In this document: positions 1 through 8,973 of the stretch, one piece after another
Position numbering within the stretch: position 1 is the stretch's first letter
Layout of the letters: every line of letters starts with the position of its first letter
From: Hyphomicrobiales bacterium
GTDB taxonomy: Bacteria > Pseudomonadota > Alphaproteobacteria > Rhizobiales > HXMU1428-3
Length of the DNA stretch: 64,000 nucleotides
Direction: 5' to 3'
NCBI GenBank assembly: GCA_021775425.1
Contig: JAJFHX010000008.1
Coordinates: 46,868-110,867, forward strand
The notes under the pieces: model-generated
Seen by the model: the letters and a program-made list of their open reading frames with translations, nothing else
Databases searched by the model: none
Told to the model about the DNA's origin: nothing
Translations under genes and position numbers: made by a program

Positions 1-684
1 GCCGGCGGGAACATCAAAACGGGCGGTTTTGAGAACGTTGACAACATCTGCGACCGTGAGCTGGTAACTGGCCATTTTCAACGGATTGAGAATGACACGT
101 AGTACCCTTTGCCTGTCACCATTGAGATTGACATCTGCGACCCCTGTAACGGAGGTCAGTTCCGGTACGATTTCATCTTCAACGCGGCGGGTTAGCTCAT
201 CAATTGAGAGGGTGTCACTGTGGATGGCGAGCTGGATGATTGGGCTGGCATCAGCGTCAGCTTTAATGACGAATATGTCTTCAACCCCTTCGGGGAGCTC
301 TCTTTCTACCCGGCTGACGGCTTCGCGGATGTCATTTGCAGCGTCAATCAGATTAACTTCAGGGTTGAACTCGGCGCGGATACGCAGGTTGTTTTCTTCA
401 CTGGAGGAGCGCACGGCTTTCACGCCATTGACCCTTGCGACAGCGGCTTCGATGACGCTGGTGATTTCTGCGTCGATTGTTTCTGGTGAGCCACCGGGGT
501 AATTGGCGCGCACGGTCACGATGGGTCGGTCAATATCGGGAAGTTCGCGGACTTCGACGCCGAAGATGGCGCCAAGACCGGCTATGATGATCAGCAGATT
601 GATGACAATCACCAGATAGGGGCGACGAACGCTTAATGCGGGAAGGTCATCCGTTTTAACTGACTTTGTTTCCGCTTCTGCCAT
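1..684 (-). CDS. RND efflux pump permease, N-terminal part (cut by window edge)
   Basis: Inner-membrane permease of the AcrB/MexB-type RND family, which exports drugs or other substrates using the proton gradient. Only the first 228 residues lie in the window. It starts with a short cytoplasmic segment, one transmembrane helix (about residues 25-45, rich in V, I and L) and then the porter domain. Family motifs are visible: the YPGGSPETI segment just after the helix and the ANDIREAV segment further on. The start at 684 lies 15 bases after the adaptor stop, so the two form one operon transcribed leftwards. Substrate cannot be inferred. Confidence 0.9.
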   Translation of the reverse strand, partial: MAEAETKSVKTDDLPALSVRRPYLVIVINLLIIIAGLGAIFGVEVRELPDIDRPIVTVRANYPGGSPETIDAEITSVIEAAVARVNGVKAVRSSSEENNLRIRAEFNPEVNLIDAANDIREAVSRVERELPEGVEDIFVIKADADASPIIQLAIHSDTLSIDELTRRVEDEIVPELTSVTGVADVNLNGDRQRVLRVILNPLKMASYQLTVADVVNVLKTARFDVPAG

Positions 685-699
685 TTTGAGTTACTCGCT

Positions 700-1821
700 C
701 TAATTGCTGAGGCTGGTAGTCGAAAGAGGTGGTTCTATAAAGGAGACTTTTGAGCCTTCTCTTAATCGCTGTACGCCTTCAACGACGACCAGATCACCTT
801 TTGAAAGTTTGCCATCAATGATGATGGTGCTATTCAGGCGTCTGACAATGCGGACAGGGATTTTTTCTGCCTGCCCTTTGGAAACTTTCCAGACATGGCT
901 TTTGCCTTTTGACCACAGTAAGGCCAGCTCTGGCACCAGCGGGTAGGTTTTGCCTTTCAAGCGGACTTCTGTGGTGAATGACATGCCAGGTCTTAACAGA
1001 TCTTCTTTATTATCGAGAACGGCGCGCACTGTGACTGAGCGGTTTTGCGGGTCGATGCGGCTGTCGATCTGATCGATTATTCCTGTGAAAGTTTTTTGCT
1101 CATAGTTCGGGGTACGCGCATAAATTTTATCGCCTGCCTTCACGCGCGAGAGAAACAGCTCGGGGACTCTGAATTCAACGATAATTTCTGAGCGATCATC
1201 CAATGTCATAAGGGCGGTTGTTGTGGTGACGCGGTCACCTGCTTCAACTTTTGGGATGCCGATGATGCCGTTAAAAGGAGCGATAACACGTCTGTCTCTT
1301 AAGGCTTCTTCAGCTTGTCTCAGTTCTATTTCGGCTCTTTTCATGAGGTTTTGAGCGTCATCAACATTAGCGGCTGAATTGATGTTCTTTTTGCGCAGCT
1401 CTTTGGCGCGCACCATGAGCCGTTCGGATTCGATTAATTTCGTTTCGGCGACTCTTTTGGCGAGTTCGGCTGTTTTCGGGTCAAGCTCCAGGAGGATGTC
1501 ACCCTGCTGGACCTTTGTTCCGGTTTCAACATTAAACTTTGTGATTTCGCCGTTGGTTTCAGGATAAAGGGTGATGAATTTTTTTGCCCGGCCTGTGCCG
1601 AGGGCTTCAATAATTTCGTTATTTGCGGCGCTGGAAACGCGTTTGACCACAACAGGTAATTCCTGACTGCGTTTGGACTTTATGGGTTCCTGTTCACCTG
1701 TTGGGGCGATGCGGGCAAAGACATCACTTAGGTGGTCTTTATATTGCCACAGGAAAACTGAGGCCAGAATCGACGCACTTAGAAAAATAAGCTGTAAGAC
1801 TAATGATATAGTCCGTTTCAT
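700..1821 (-). CDS. RND efflux periplasmic adaptor subunit (membrane fusion protein)
   Basis: Periplasmic adaptor of 373 residues that links the RND permease downstream to an outer-membrane channel. It has an N-terminal membrane anchor or signal segment (residues 4-25), a lipoyl-like half motif (NGEITKFNVETGTKV), an alpha-helical hairpin rich in A, E and R, the second lipoyl half (IAPFNGIIG), and beta-barrel and membrane-proximal domains. An upstream TTG could extend it by five residues, but the ATG at 1821 has GGAG seven bases upstream, so I chose it. No outer-membrane component or dedicated regulator is visible here. Confidence 0.9.
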   Translation of the reverse strand: MKRTISLVLQLIFLSASILASVFLWQYKDHLSDVFARIAPTGEQEPIKSKRSQELPVVVKRVSSAANNEIIEALGTGRAKKFITLYPETNGEITKFNVETGTKVQQGDILLELDPKTAELAKRVAETKLIESERLMVRAKELRKKNINSAANVDDAQNLMKRAEIELRQAEEALRDRRVIAPFNGIIGIPKVEAGDRVTTTTALMTLDDRSEIIVEFRVPELFLSRVKAGDKIYARTPNYEQKTFTGIIDQIDSRIDPQNRSVTVRAVLDNKEDLLRPGMSFTTEVRLKGKTYPLVPELALLWSKGKSHVWKVSKGQAEKIPVRIVRRLNSTIIIDGKLSKGDLVVVEGVQRLREGSKVSFIEPPLSTTSLSN

Positions 1822-2185
1822 TTGATCGCTCCGCAAACATTACAAATAAAGCGCTATTGTTATAATACAGGAATAAAGATGATTTATGTCTCTTACCTAC
1901 ATTTGCACCGCTATGTGGCTGCTATAACTCAGAATAAACGGGATATTATACCAGCCGGTAATTTACTCCACTTAATACGAGGTTAAAAGTAAATATCCGT
2001 CGCGAATAATATGGTTTATTTTTCTGCAAGAATTTTGCCATGTGTGTTTTCAGCATTTATCGTTAAAAAGAATAACAAATACAAGTTGTTAAATTGATAA
2101 TCGGATCTTTTTATTTGTATCCGTAGCTGTCTGGCTGCTGCCGGTTTATGCAGTACCTTGGATCTGAGAGATATTTTTAGGCCAG
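1822..2185. other. Intergenic region upstream of the efflux operon
   Basis: About 360 AT-rich bases separate the GntR gene stop from the efflux adaptor start; both genes point left. It should hold the efflux promoter and the regulator's terminator. I see a loose inverted repeat (ATTTACT near 1968 and AGTAAAT near 1988) but no strong terminator, and no convincing ORF. Confidence 0.5.
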
Positions 2186-2911
2186 CTAGCGTAATTTGGC
2201 GACATATTTCAGATTATCAGTCGTGCAATAACTGATGCGCCGCTCGATCGGGGTTTGTTCAATGTCTGCGGCGATGCGGTCTATGACCAGAAGGGGGGCG
2301 CCTTCTTTCAGATTCAGCTCTTTTGCCTGTTTTTTTGTCGCGACGCTGGCTGTCAGATTTTCTTCCACCTCTGATACAGTGATGGCGTAATCTCGCTGAT
2401 AAAAATCATAGAGTGTGTTTGGCAGGTTTTTCTGAAGCTCAAGACCGGAAAACAATTTTCGTGGCAGGATGATCAATTCATCAATGATCGGATTGTTGTT
2501 ATGGGTTCTCAATCTGGTGATTTCTATGATCTCTTCACCGGGCTTTAGTTTCAGTGATCTGGCCACTTCTTTACTGGCGCGGTTGATTTTCAGTTTTGAT
2601 TTACCTGTGCCGGGTTCTATGCGATTGCCGTTGGCTTCATATATCTGGAAGAATTTAAACAGAACCTGCGTTGAGGTGTGTTCTGTGACGTAGGTGCCTT
2701 TGCCCTGTCTTCTTTCGATGATTGAATCATCTGCCATGGTGTTGAGGGCTTTTCTTACCGTGCCCTGGCTGACGCCAAGTTCAGCCGCCAGGCTCATTTC
2801 ACTTGGAAGGGACTGGCCCGGGCTCCATGTGCCTGTGTGAATGCGCTCGATCAGGATATCCCTGACCTGGGCATAAAGGGGCCGGGCATCGGGTTTTATA
2901 GTATCTAACAT
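2186..2911 (-). CDS. GntR family regulator with UTRA domain, likely regulator of sulfolactate operon
   Basis: HutC-subfamily GntR regulator of 241 residues. The N-terminal winged helix-turn-helix is clear (PLYAQVRDIL, LAAELGVSQGTVRKAL, RQGKGTYV, residues about 10-75), and the rest matches a UTRA effector domain, which binds small metabolites and releases DNA. It is divergent from suyA, with a roughly 340-base shared regulatory region holding palindromes, so by position it should control sulfolactate catabolism. A GTG two codons upstream is possible, but GAGGGG sits at the right distance only for the ATG at 2911. The ligand (sulfolactate or similar) is inferred. Confidence 0.88.
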   Translation of the reverse strand: MLDTIKPDARPLYAQVRDILIERIHTGTWSPGQSLPSEMSLAAELGVSQGTVRKALNTMADDSIIERRQGKGTYVTEHTSTQVLFKFFQIYEANGNRIEPGTGKSKLKINRASKEVARSLKLKPGEEIIEITRLRTHNNNPIIDELIILPRKLFSGLELQKNLPNTLYDFYQRDYAITVSEVEENLTASVATKKQAKELNLKEGAPLLVIDRIAADIEQTPIERRISYCTTDNLKYVAKLR

Positions 2912-3254
2912 TTTCACCCCCTCTGTTTGTTTTTAACTGACCAGTGTTTTCCGGATGCTTACTTGAAATTGCATTGCAGTTTTCCGGCAGGCTCTGGGTT
3001 AAAATACTGAGTTAAATATAAGTTATCTTATACTGAATGGTAAATTGTATTTTCGTTATCTTCCGATTTTGCCACAGGATAAGCTGTTCATTTCTTTTAA
3101 GTCGTTGTGCTGTGAATATTTTTTTAGCAAATGCCAAAATAAGCGGCGCTGGACTGTTGACTCTATGGCCTTGTTATATATTATAGGTCTTATATAAGAC
3201 ATATGAGCTTATTATGATCATTTTATCAAAACAATCAAACAAAAAGAGGTTTTT
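2912..3254. promoter_or_regulatory. Divergent promoter/operator region, gntR and suyA
   Basis: Non-coding AT-rich region between divergent genes. It holds a perfect 14-base palindrome GTCTTATATAAGAC at 3187-3200, 55 bases before suyA, and a second inverted repeat TATAAG-TTAT-CTTATA at 3017-3032. Both share the CTTATA/TATAAG half-site, as expected for a dimeric GntR regulator acting on both promoters. The operator role is inferred from symmetry and position. Confidence 0.55.
3187..3200. promoter_or_regulatory. Perfect palindrome, candidate GntR/UTRA operator for suy operon
   Basis: GTCTTATATAAGAC is self-complementary over all 14 bases. It lies 55 bases upstream of the suyA start and about 275 bases from the gntR start, a position suited to repressing the suy promoter. 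Confidence 0.5.
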
Positions 3255-3542
3255 ATGTCAGAACCACACTTTCTTGTTCACTCGCCGAAAGACAATGTTG
3301 GCGTCGTTGTCGTCGAAGATTTAAAGGCTGGAACAGAGATGCTTGGTGTCATCACCGAAACGGATACTACGATTAATGTCAAAGCTCTGCATGATGTGCC
3401 GATTGGGCATAAGGTTGCGCTTCAGGAGCTGAAAGAAGGCGACACCATTATTAAGTATGGTGAAGATATTGGTCGGATGATTGGCGCTGCTGAAACGGGC
3501 GGCCATGTTCATGTTCATAACCTAAAAACAAAACGCTGGTAA
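3255..3542 (+). CDS. suyA: (2R)-3-sulfolactate sulfo-lyase, small subunit
   Basis: SuyA of 95 residues, the SAF-domain subunit corresponding to the N-terminal part of altronate dehydratase (UxaA). With SuyB it cleaves (R)-sulfolactate to pyruvate and sulfite. The sequence shows the compact SAF fold with the IGHKVAL segment and a C-terminal GGHVHVHNL histidine motif typical of UxaA-family small subunits. RBS AGAGG lies upstream of the ATG; suyB begins 10 bases after its stop. The alternative is an altronate or galactarate dehydratase subunit, but the downstream sulfolactate dehydrogenases, TTT transporter and YeiH-type exporter favour SuyA. Confidence 0.88.
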   Translation: MSEPHFLVHSPKDNVGVVVVEDLKAGTEMLGVITETDTTINVKALHDVPIGHKVALQELKEGDTIIKYGEDIGRMIGAAETGGHVHVHNLKTKRW

Positions 3543-3552
3543 AGGAAGACGA

Positions 3553-4722
3553 ATGTCAGAATATAGTTTTAAAGGATATCGCCGGGAAAATGGCCGTGTT
3601 GGTGTTCGTAATCATGTGATTATTTTACCAGTTGATGATATTTCAAATGCTGCCTGTGAATCTGTTGCGAACAATATTAAAGGCACGATGGCTCTGCCGC
3701 ATGCTTATGGCCGGTTGCAGTTTGGTGAAGACCTTGAATTGCATTTCAGAACCATGATTGGTACCGGCTCTAACCCGAATGTGGCCGCTGTTATCGTGAT
3801 TGGCATTGAGCCGGGCTGGACCAACCGGATTGTTGAGGGCATTGCCAAAACCGGCAAGCCGGTGACTGGATTTTCTATTGAGCAGAATGGTGACATTGCG
3901 ACTGTTGCAGCCGCATCCTGGAAAGCCAAAGAATATGTCCATTGGGCTACTTCTTTAGAGCGCGAAGAATGCGATATTAAAGATCTCTGGGTTTCAACGA
4001 AATGCGGCGAGTCTGATACAACAACGGGTCTTGGTTCATGCCCGACCGTTGGTAATATGTATGATAAGCTTATTCCGCGCGGCGTTTATGGTGTGTTTGG
4101 TGAAACATCTGAAATCACCGGTGCTGAACATCTTTGTAAGGCGCGCGCTGCATCGCCTGAAATTGGTGATAAGTTCATGGCCACTTGGCAGGCATATTCG
4201 GATGATGTGATTGACGCGCATAAAACTGATGACCTTTCTGAATCTCAGCCGACAAAAGGCAATATTGAAGGTGGTTTGACGACCATTGAAGAAAAAGCGC
4301 TCGGCAATCTTGAGAAAATTGGTCACAATTCAAAATATATTGATGTTCTTAAGCCTGCTGAAGCACCTGAAAAAGGGGCTGGCCTTTATTATATGGATAC
4401 ATCTTCAGCGGCTGCTGAATGTGTCACCTTAATGGCGGCTGCCGGGTATGTTGTCCACACTTTCCCGACGGGTCAGGGCAATGTTGTTGGTAACCCGATT
4501 GTGCCGGTTGTAAAAATTTCTGCTAATCCACGGACTGTGCGGACGATGTCTGAACACATCGATGTTGATGTTTCTGGCATTCTGAAACGGACTATGACGC
4601 TGGATACTGCAGGGGATGCACTGATCGAAAATATACTAAAAACAGCAAATGGTCGTGCAACAGCTGCTGAAGTTCTTGGGCATAGAGAATTTTCAATGAC
4701 GAAACTTTATCGAAGTGCTTAA
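3553..4722 (+). CDS. suyB: (2R)-3-sulfolactate sulfo-lyase, large subunit
   Basis: SuyB of 389 residues, UxaA-family large subunit and catalytic, metal-dependent partner of SuyA; the reaction is (R)-sulfolactate to pyruvate plus sulfite. The N-terminus has the family start [13 protein letters not shown] and the mid-section [19 protein letters not shown], matching the UxaA/SuyB KCGGSD-type motif with its cysteines. The C-terminal part has the [27 protein letters not shown] core (near 4460-4530). Length equals the usual SuyB size. RBS AAAGGAAG lies just upstream. First enzyme block of the operon, followed 77 bases later by the transporter binding protein. Confidence 0.9.
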   Translation: MSEYSFKGYRRENGRVGVRNHVIILPVDDISNAACESVANNIKGTMALPHAYGRLQFGEDLELHFRTMIGTGSNPNVAAVIVIGIEPGWTNRIVEGIAKTGKPVTGFSIEQNGDIATVAAASWKAKEYVHWATSLEREECDIKDLWVSTKCGESDTTTGLGSCPTVGNMYDKLIPRGVYGVFGETSEITGAEHLCKARAASPEIGDKFMATWQAYSDDVIDAHKTDDLSESQPTKGNIEGGLTTIEEKALGNLEKIGHNSKYIDVLKPAEAPEKGAGLYYMDTSSAAAECVTLMAAAGYVVHTFPTGQGNVVGNPIVPVVKISANPRTVRTMSEHIDVDVSGILKRTMTLDTAGDALIENILKTANGRATAAEVLGHREFSMTKLYRSA

Positions 4723-4799
4723 GTAGTTCATACTCAATATTAATTCTGCTCAAATATGAACAGTGATTTTTCTTGTAAATTCATAAGGGAGGAAAACTT

Positions 4800-5759
4800 A
4801 TGAAACTTCTGTCTAAAAGTTTTATGGCTATTGCAACGGCATTGCTCACCGTTTCGGCGGGTGGTGCTTATGCGGCTGATTATCCTGACCAGCAGGTGAA
4901 TTATGTTATTCCGTTTGGTCCGGGTGGTGAGTCTGATATTACCGCGCGGCATCAACAGCCATATTTTAAAAAGCTGTTTGGTCAAAACCTGGTGATTTCA
5001 TATAAGCCGGGCGGCGGCGGTGCTGTTGGCTGGTCTCAGCTTAATAAAATGAAAGGTGATGGTTATAATATTATGGGCATCAACCTGCCGCATATCATCA
5101 TCAAGCCACGACAAAAAAATGTTGGTTTTACAACTGAAGATATCGTTGGTGTTTATATTTTCCATTATACACCCGATGCGATTGTCGTGAAAAATGACAG
5201 CCCATTTAAAACTTTGCAGGATCTGGTTGATTTTGCCAAGAAAAACCCAGGCCAGTTGACACTGTCAGGTTCAGGTAAAGGGACTGCCAACCATCTGGCA
5301 CAAGTTAACTTTGACAAGCAAGCTGGCATTAAAACCACTTATGTTGCCTTTAAAGGCACGGGTGCGGCTGTGCAGGCTTTGCTTGGTGATCAGGTGAAGG
5401 CTGAATGGGGTTATACTTCTGTTGGTGCAAAGCACGCTGAAAAAGTGCGTATGCTTGCGGTTGCGATGGATAAGCGTCATCCTAAATTTCCGGATGTGCC
5501 TACTTTTAAAGAGCTTGGCTTTGACCTTGTTTCCGGTGCTTATCGCGGCATAGCTGTGCCAAAGTCAACACCTGAAGATATTCGCAAAAAACTTTCTGAC
5601 GCAATTGGCAAAATCAATGCTGATCCTGAATTCCAGAAGCGGATGATTAATGACGGCATGGCTTTGCTTGATGTTGATTATGCTGGAATGAAAGCTTTTA
5701 TTGACGAAAAAACAAAAAGCTATGTTGAAGCTGCCAAAGCTGGTGGTGTTCTGAAATAG
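4800..5759 (+). CDS. TTT transporter substrate-binding protein (TctC/BUG family), likely sulfolactate
   Basis: Periplasmic binding protein of 319 residues for a tripartite tricarboxylate transporter. A signal peptide of about 25 residues ends at AYAA. The mature part begins with the family core (VIPFGPGGESDITAR), where the backbone binds carboxylates. Strong RBS GGGAGG precedes the ATG. Hairpins after the gene (5783-5864) and a longer gap before the membrane subunits suggest it is expressed above them, as usual for binding proteins. It is equivalent by context to the SlcHFG sulfolactate carrier of Chromohalobacter; the substrate is inferred from neighbours. Confidence 0.88.
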   Translation: MKLLSKSFMAIATALLTVSAGGAYAADYPDQQVNYVIPFGPGGESDITARHQQPYFKKLFGQNLVISYKPGGGGAVGWSQLNKMKGDGYNIMGINLPHIIIKPRQKNVGFTTEDIVGVYIFHYTPDAIVVKNDSPFKTLQDLVDFAKKNPGQLTLSGSGKGTANHLAQVNFDKQAGIKTTYVAFKGTGAAVQALLGDQVKAEWGYTSVGAKHAEKVRMLAVAMDKRHPKFPDVPTFKELGFDLVSGAYRGIAVPKSTPEDIRKKLSDAIGKINADPEFQKRMINDGMALLDVDYAGMKAFIDEKTKSYVEAAKAGGVLK

Positions 5760-5782
5760 GCTTTATTGCTCTGGTGGAGGAG

Positions 5783-5864
5783 CTATAACAAGGCTATTGT
5801 TTTGTTATAGAAACCGGGCTGAGATTTGCTGATTGAGGTTTACCTTACTGGCAGGTTTCAGCCC
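5783..5864 (+). terminator. Intercistronic stem-loops after the TTT binding-protein gene
   Basis: Two inverted repeats follow each other: CTATAACAA (5783-5791) with TTGTTATAG (5802-5810), and GGGCTGA (5816-5822) with TCAGCCC (5858-5864), the latter followed by TTTCC. They may act as a partial terminator or as an mRNA 3'-end stabiliser. Confidence 0.5.
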
Positions 5865-5995
5865 TTTCCATCCGCAACACTTTCGTAAATAATCTATTGA
5901 TAATGCTATTGGTCATTTGAGCTGGTTGTTCTGGTTCTGATGTGATTGAAAGACTGAAAAAAAACTAATAACCAAATTCTGGGGGTTCATCATTT

Positions 5996-7504
5996 ATGCC
6001 AGGGACTGAGTACATTCTTGCGGCACTTTCGCCGACCAATATACTACTGGCTCTTGGCGGCGTGATTGCGGGGACGGTGATTGGTTCGCTACCCGGTTTG
6101 ACAGCGACCATGGCGATTGCTGTTCTTGTGCCGATTACTTTCACGATGGACCCGGCATCCGCTTTGATTATGCTTGGTGCGATTTACACCGGTGCCGTAT
6201 ATGGCGGTGCTTATTCTGCTATATTGTTGAACACGCCTGGCACTCCTTCTGCTATTGCGACGACTTTGGATGGTTATCCAATGGCGAAAAAGGGTGATGG
6301 TGACCTCGCGGTTACTCTTGCCTGTATTGCGTCCGTATTTGGCGGGCTAGTTGGCGCTGCATTTTTGTTGATGCTGGCACCGCCGCTTGCTGCAATTGCG
6401 CTGGCTTTTGGCCCGGTTGAATATTTCTGGCTGGCGATTTTTGGTTTAACACTTATTTCTGCGCTTTCAGAAGGGAATTTGCTGAAAGGCCTGATTGGTG
6501 GCTGTTTCGGCATGCTTTTGGCCTGTATCGGGGTGGCTGAAATCAGCGCTGATGTGCGGTTGACGTTTGGCTCTGAATTGCTTTTGGGCGGGGTGGAGAT
6601 TATTTCAGCATTGATCGGACTTTATTGCATCCCCGTGCTGATTGACCTTGTGGCGACGCCTGACCGACATCTGAATGTTTCTGGTGAAAGCCGTGGCATC
6701 AGGCTCAAAGAAGCTTTGGTAATTTCCTTAAAGGGAAAATGGAATCTAATCCGCAGCTCTGTTATCGGCACGGTGGTTGGTATCTTGCCGGGTGCTGGTG
6801 GGTCAATTGCCGGGCTTGTTTCTTATACTGAAGCGCGGCGTGCTTCCAAAAACAGTGAAATGTTTGGCAAGGGCGCGCCTGAAGGTATTCAGGCGGCTGA
6901 ATCTGCCAATAATGCGACGGTTGGTGGCGGTTTTATTCCGACATTAGTGCTTGGCATTCCAGGGACGCCGCCTGATGCGGTCATTCTCGGGGCGCTGCTG
7001 GTGCAGGGTGTTCGGGTTGGGCCGAATTTGTTCACCGCGGAAAGTTCTATCGTTTACACCTTTATCACCGGTTTGTTTCTGGCGACGGTGCTGATGCTGC
7101 CGACGGGGTTGATTATTGGGCGCTATGCTTACAGAACGATCATCAGTGTGCCGAAATCAATGCTGGTGGCAACGGTTGCTTTCATGACGATGATTGGCAC
7201 TTATTCGATCAGAAACTCAGTTTCTGATGTGTTCGTGATGATTGTGCTTGGCATTATGGGCTGGGTTCTGAACCGGTTTGGTTTTCAGCCTTCACCGATT
7301 GTGCTTGGGCTTATTCTCAGCCGGATCGCTGAGCAGGGGTTTGTGCAATCCTGGACAATTGCTTCTGCAACGGGCGGCTATTTCCAGATGTTTTTCGGGC
7401 GTCCGATCTCACTTGGCATTATCGCTGCGATCATTCTTTCATTGTTCGGGCCATTGTTGATGCGCCGCTTTCAATTAAAGCAGGAGATGAACAATGCCGA
7501 ATAA
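5996..7504 (+). CDS. TTT transporter large membrane subunit (TctA family)
   Basis: Large membrane subunit of 502 residues with about 10-12 transmembrane segments, forming the transport channel of the TTT system. The two family signatures are present: GSLPGLTATMAIAVLVP near residue 27 with LLNTPGTPSAIATTLDGYP near 80, and the second half GILPGAGGSIAGLVSYTEA near 263 with ESANNATVGGGFIPTLVLG near 300. A GGGGG ribosome-binding stretch lies 11 bases before the ATG. Its end overlaps the small subunit gene by 11 bases. By context it imports sulfolactate. Confidence 0.92.
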   Translation: MPGTEYILAALSPTNILLALGGVIAGTVIGSLPGLTATMAIAVLVPITFTMDPASALIMLGAIYTGAVYGGAYSAILLNTPGTPSAIATTLDGYPMAKKGDGDLAVTLACIASVFGGLVGAAFLLMLAPPLAAIALAFGPVEYFWLAIFGLTLISALSEGNLLKGLIGGCFGMLLACIGVAEISADVRLTFGSELLLGGVEIISALIGLYCIPVLIDLVATPDRHLNVSGESRGIRLKEALVISLKGKWNLIRSSVIGTVVGILPGAGGSIAGLVSYTEARRASKNSEMFGKGAPEGIQAAESANNATVGGGFIPTLVLGIPGTPPDAVILGALLVQGVRVGPNLFTAESSIVYTFITGLFLATVLMLPTGLIIGRYAYRTIISVPKSMLVATVAFMTMIGTYSIRNSVSDVFVMIVLGIMGWVLNRFGFQPSPIVLGLILSRIAEQGFVQSWTIASATGGYFQMFFGRPISLGIIAAIILSLFGPLLMRRFQLKQEMNNAE

Positions 7505-7964
7505 GGATATGGGACGTGATTTTTATACGCCATTAATGGGTGTGTTTTTTATTGCTGTTGCGGGCATTACATTCTGGGACACGACAAGTTACACGGACCC
7601 GGATTCTTATGTATTTCCCCGCGCTGTGGCGCTGGTAATGACAGGGCTTTCAATTGCGCTGATTGTGCAATGGCTGATTGTCAGGCCGAAATCAGAACTG
7701 GATTTAACCGGCGCGAATTTCAGGCGCATTGGGCTGGTTGTGCTGATGCTTGGGGCCTCACTGCTGATGCCGTGGCTCGGGTTTTTACTCACCGGGCTTA
7801 TATTGTTTATCTCCCTGATTTTTATCGCCATGTATGACCCGTGGACGCCAGCCAGACTGGTGATTTATCCGCTGATCGGGGCGGGGATGGTGTTTGGGTT
7901 TTATTTTATTTTCAAGAACCTGCTGCTTGTTCCCTTGCCGGTTGGTTCATTGTTTGGTGGCTGA
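7494..7964 (+). CDS. TTT transporter small membrane subunit (TctB family)
   Basis: Small membrane subunit of 156 residues with four predicted helices (about 14-32, 42-60, 78-110 in two segments, and 120-145). Length and layout fit TctB. It starts inside the end of tctA, implying translational coupling. Sequence identity within this family is always low, so the call rests mainly on topology and position. Confidence 0.85.
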   Translation: MPNKDMGRDFYTPLMGVFFIAVAGITFWDTTSYTDPDSYVFPRAVALVMTGLSIALIVQWLIVRPKSELDLTGANFRRIGLVVLMLGASLLMPWLGFLLTGLILFISLIFIAMYDPWTPARLVIYPLIGAGMVFGFYFIFKNLLLVPLPVGSLFGG

Positions 7965-8037
7965 TTATTGAATTTATCCGGTTGCCAACTTAGTTATCAT
8001 TTCTTTTGATTTTCTCAATTTTACTATGGAGTATTCA

Positions 8038-8973
8038 ATGGCTTTCGTCATTATTTCCGAGTTCATGGACCTTGATGCCGTGAACAGTTTAAAGGAGGAC
8101 TTTGATGTTCTCTATGATCCAGAACTTGTCGATGACCCGGCAAAGTTGCTGGCTGCGATGAAAGAGGTTGATGCGCTTATTGTGCGCAACCGCACACAGG
8201 TGACGGCGGAAGTTCTGGAAGCAGCGCCGAATTTAAAGGTTGTGGGCCGGCTTGGTGTCGGACTTGATAATATTGACCTTGAAACAGCGAAAACGCGCAA
8301 TGTAAAAGTTTGCCCGGCATCCGGGGCGAATGATCTGCCGGTTGCTGAATATGTAATCAGCACAGCGATGCAATTGCTGAGGACGTCTTATAGTTCCAAT
8401 GATCAGATGATTAAAGGTGAATGGCCACGCCAGGCGCTGATTGGTTATGAGTTTTCTGGCAAGGTGATGGGGCTTATCGGTTTTGGTGGTATTGCGCAGG
8501 AAGTTGCCAAACGGGCCATTGCGCTTGGCATGTCGGTTGCCGCTTTTGATCCATATAAAGATGAAAATGATGCGGCATTTCAAATGGCGCAACGCTGCGC
8601 CACGATTGATGAGCTGTTAGCTGCTGCTGATGTGGTGAGTTTGCATGTGCCTTTAACTGAGGGAACCCGCGGACTGATCGGTAGCTCTGAGATTGAAAAA
8701 ATGGGCGAAAGATCTGTTCTTATTAATACGGCCCGGGGCGGTGTTGTTGATGAGGCTGCCCTTGCGGAAGCTTTGCGGAACAAGCAAATTGCGGGGGCGG
8801 CGTTGGATGTATTTGAAACTGAGCCATTAACGGCGGAAAGCGCTGAGAAATTTACCGGATTGGCGAACTTAATACTGACGCCGCATATCGCGGGTGTGAC
8901 AGTGGAAGCCAATGTAAGAGTGAGTGCCGTTACAGCTGAGAACGTGCGAAATGAATTAATGAGGAAAGCATGA
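8038..8973 (+). CDS. slcC: D-2-hydroxyacid dehydrogenase family, probable (S)-sulfolactate dehydrogenase
   Basis: NAD-dependent dehydrogenase of 311 residues, SerA-like fold. It shows the Rossmann motif GLIGFGGIAQEVAKR (about 145-160), the catalytic Arg segment LINTARGGVVDEAAL (about 228), a Glu in the ETEPL segment and the catalytic His in LTPHIAGVT. Next to suyAB and comC it most likely oxidises (S)-sulfolactate to sulfopyruvate, as SlcC does in Chromohalobacter. An upstream ATG adds four residues, but GGAG is correctly spaced for the ATG at 8038. Its stop overlaps the comC start (ATGA). Confidence 0.85.
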   Translation: MAFVIISEFMDLDAVNSLKEDFDVLYDPELVDDPAKLLAAMKEVDALIVRNRTQVTAEVLEAAPNLKVVGRLGVGLDNIDLETAKTRNVKVCPASGANDLPVAEYVISTAMQLLRTSYSSNDQMIKGEWPRQALIGYEFSGKVMGLIGFGGIAQEVAKRAIALGMSVAAFDPYKDENDAAFQMAQRCATIDELLAAADVVSLHVPLTEGTRGLIGSSEIEKMGERSVLINTARGGVVDEAALAEALRNKQIAGAALDVFETEPLTAESAEKFTGLANLILTPHIAGVTVEANVRVSAVTAENVRNELMRKA

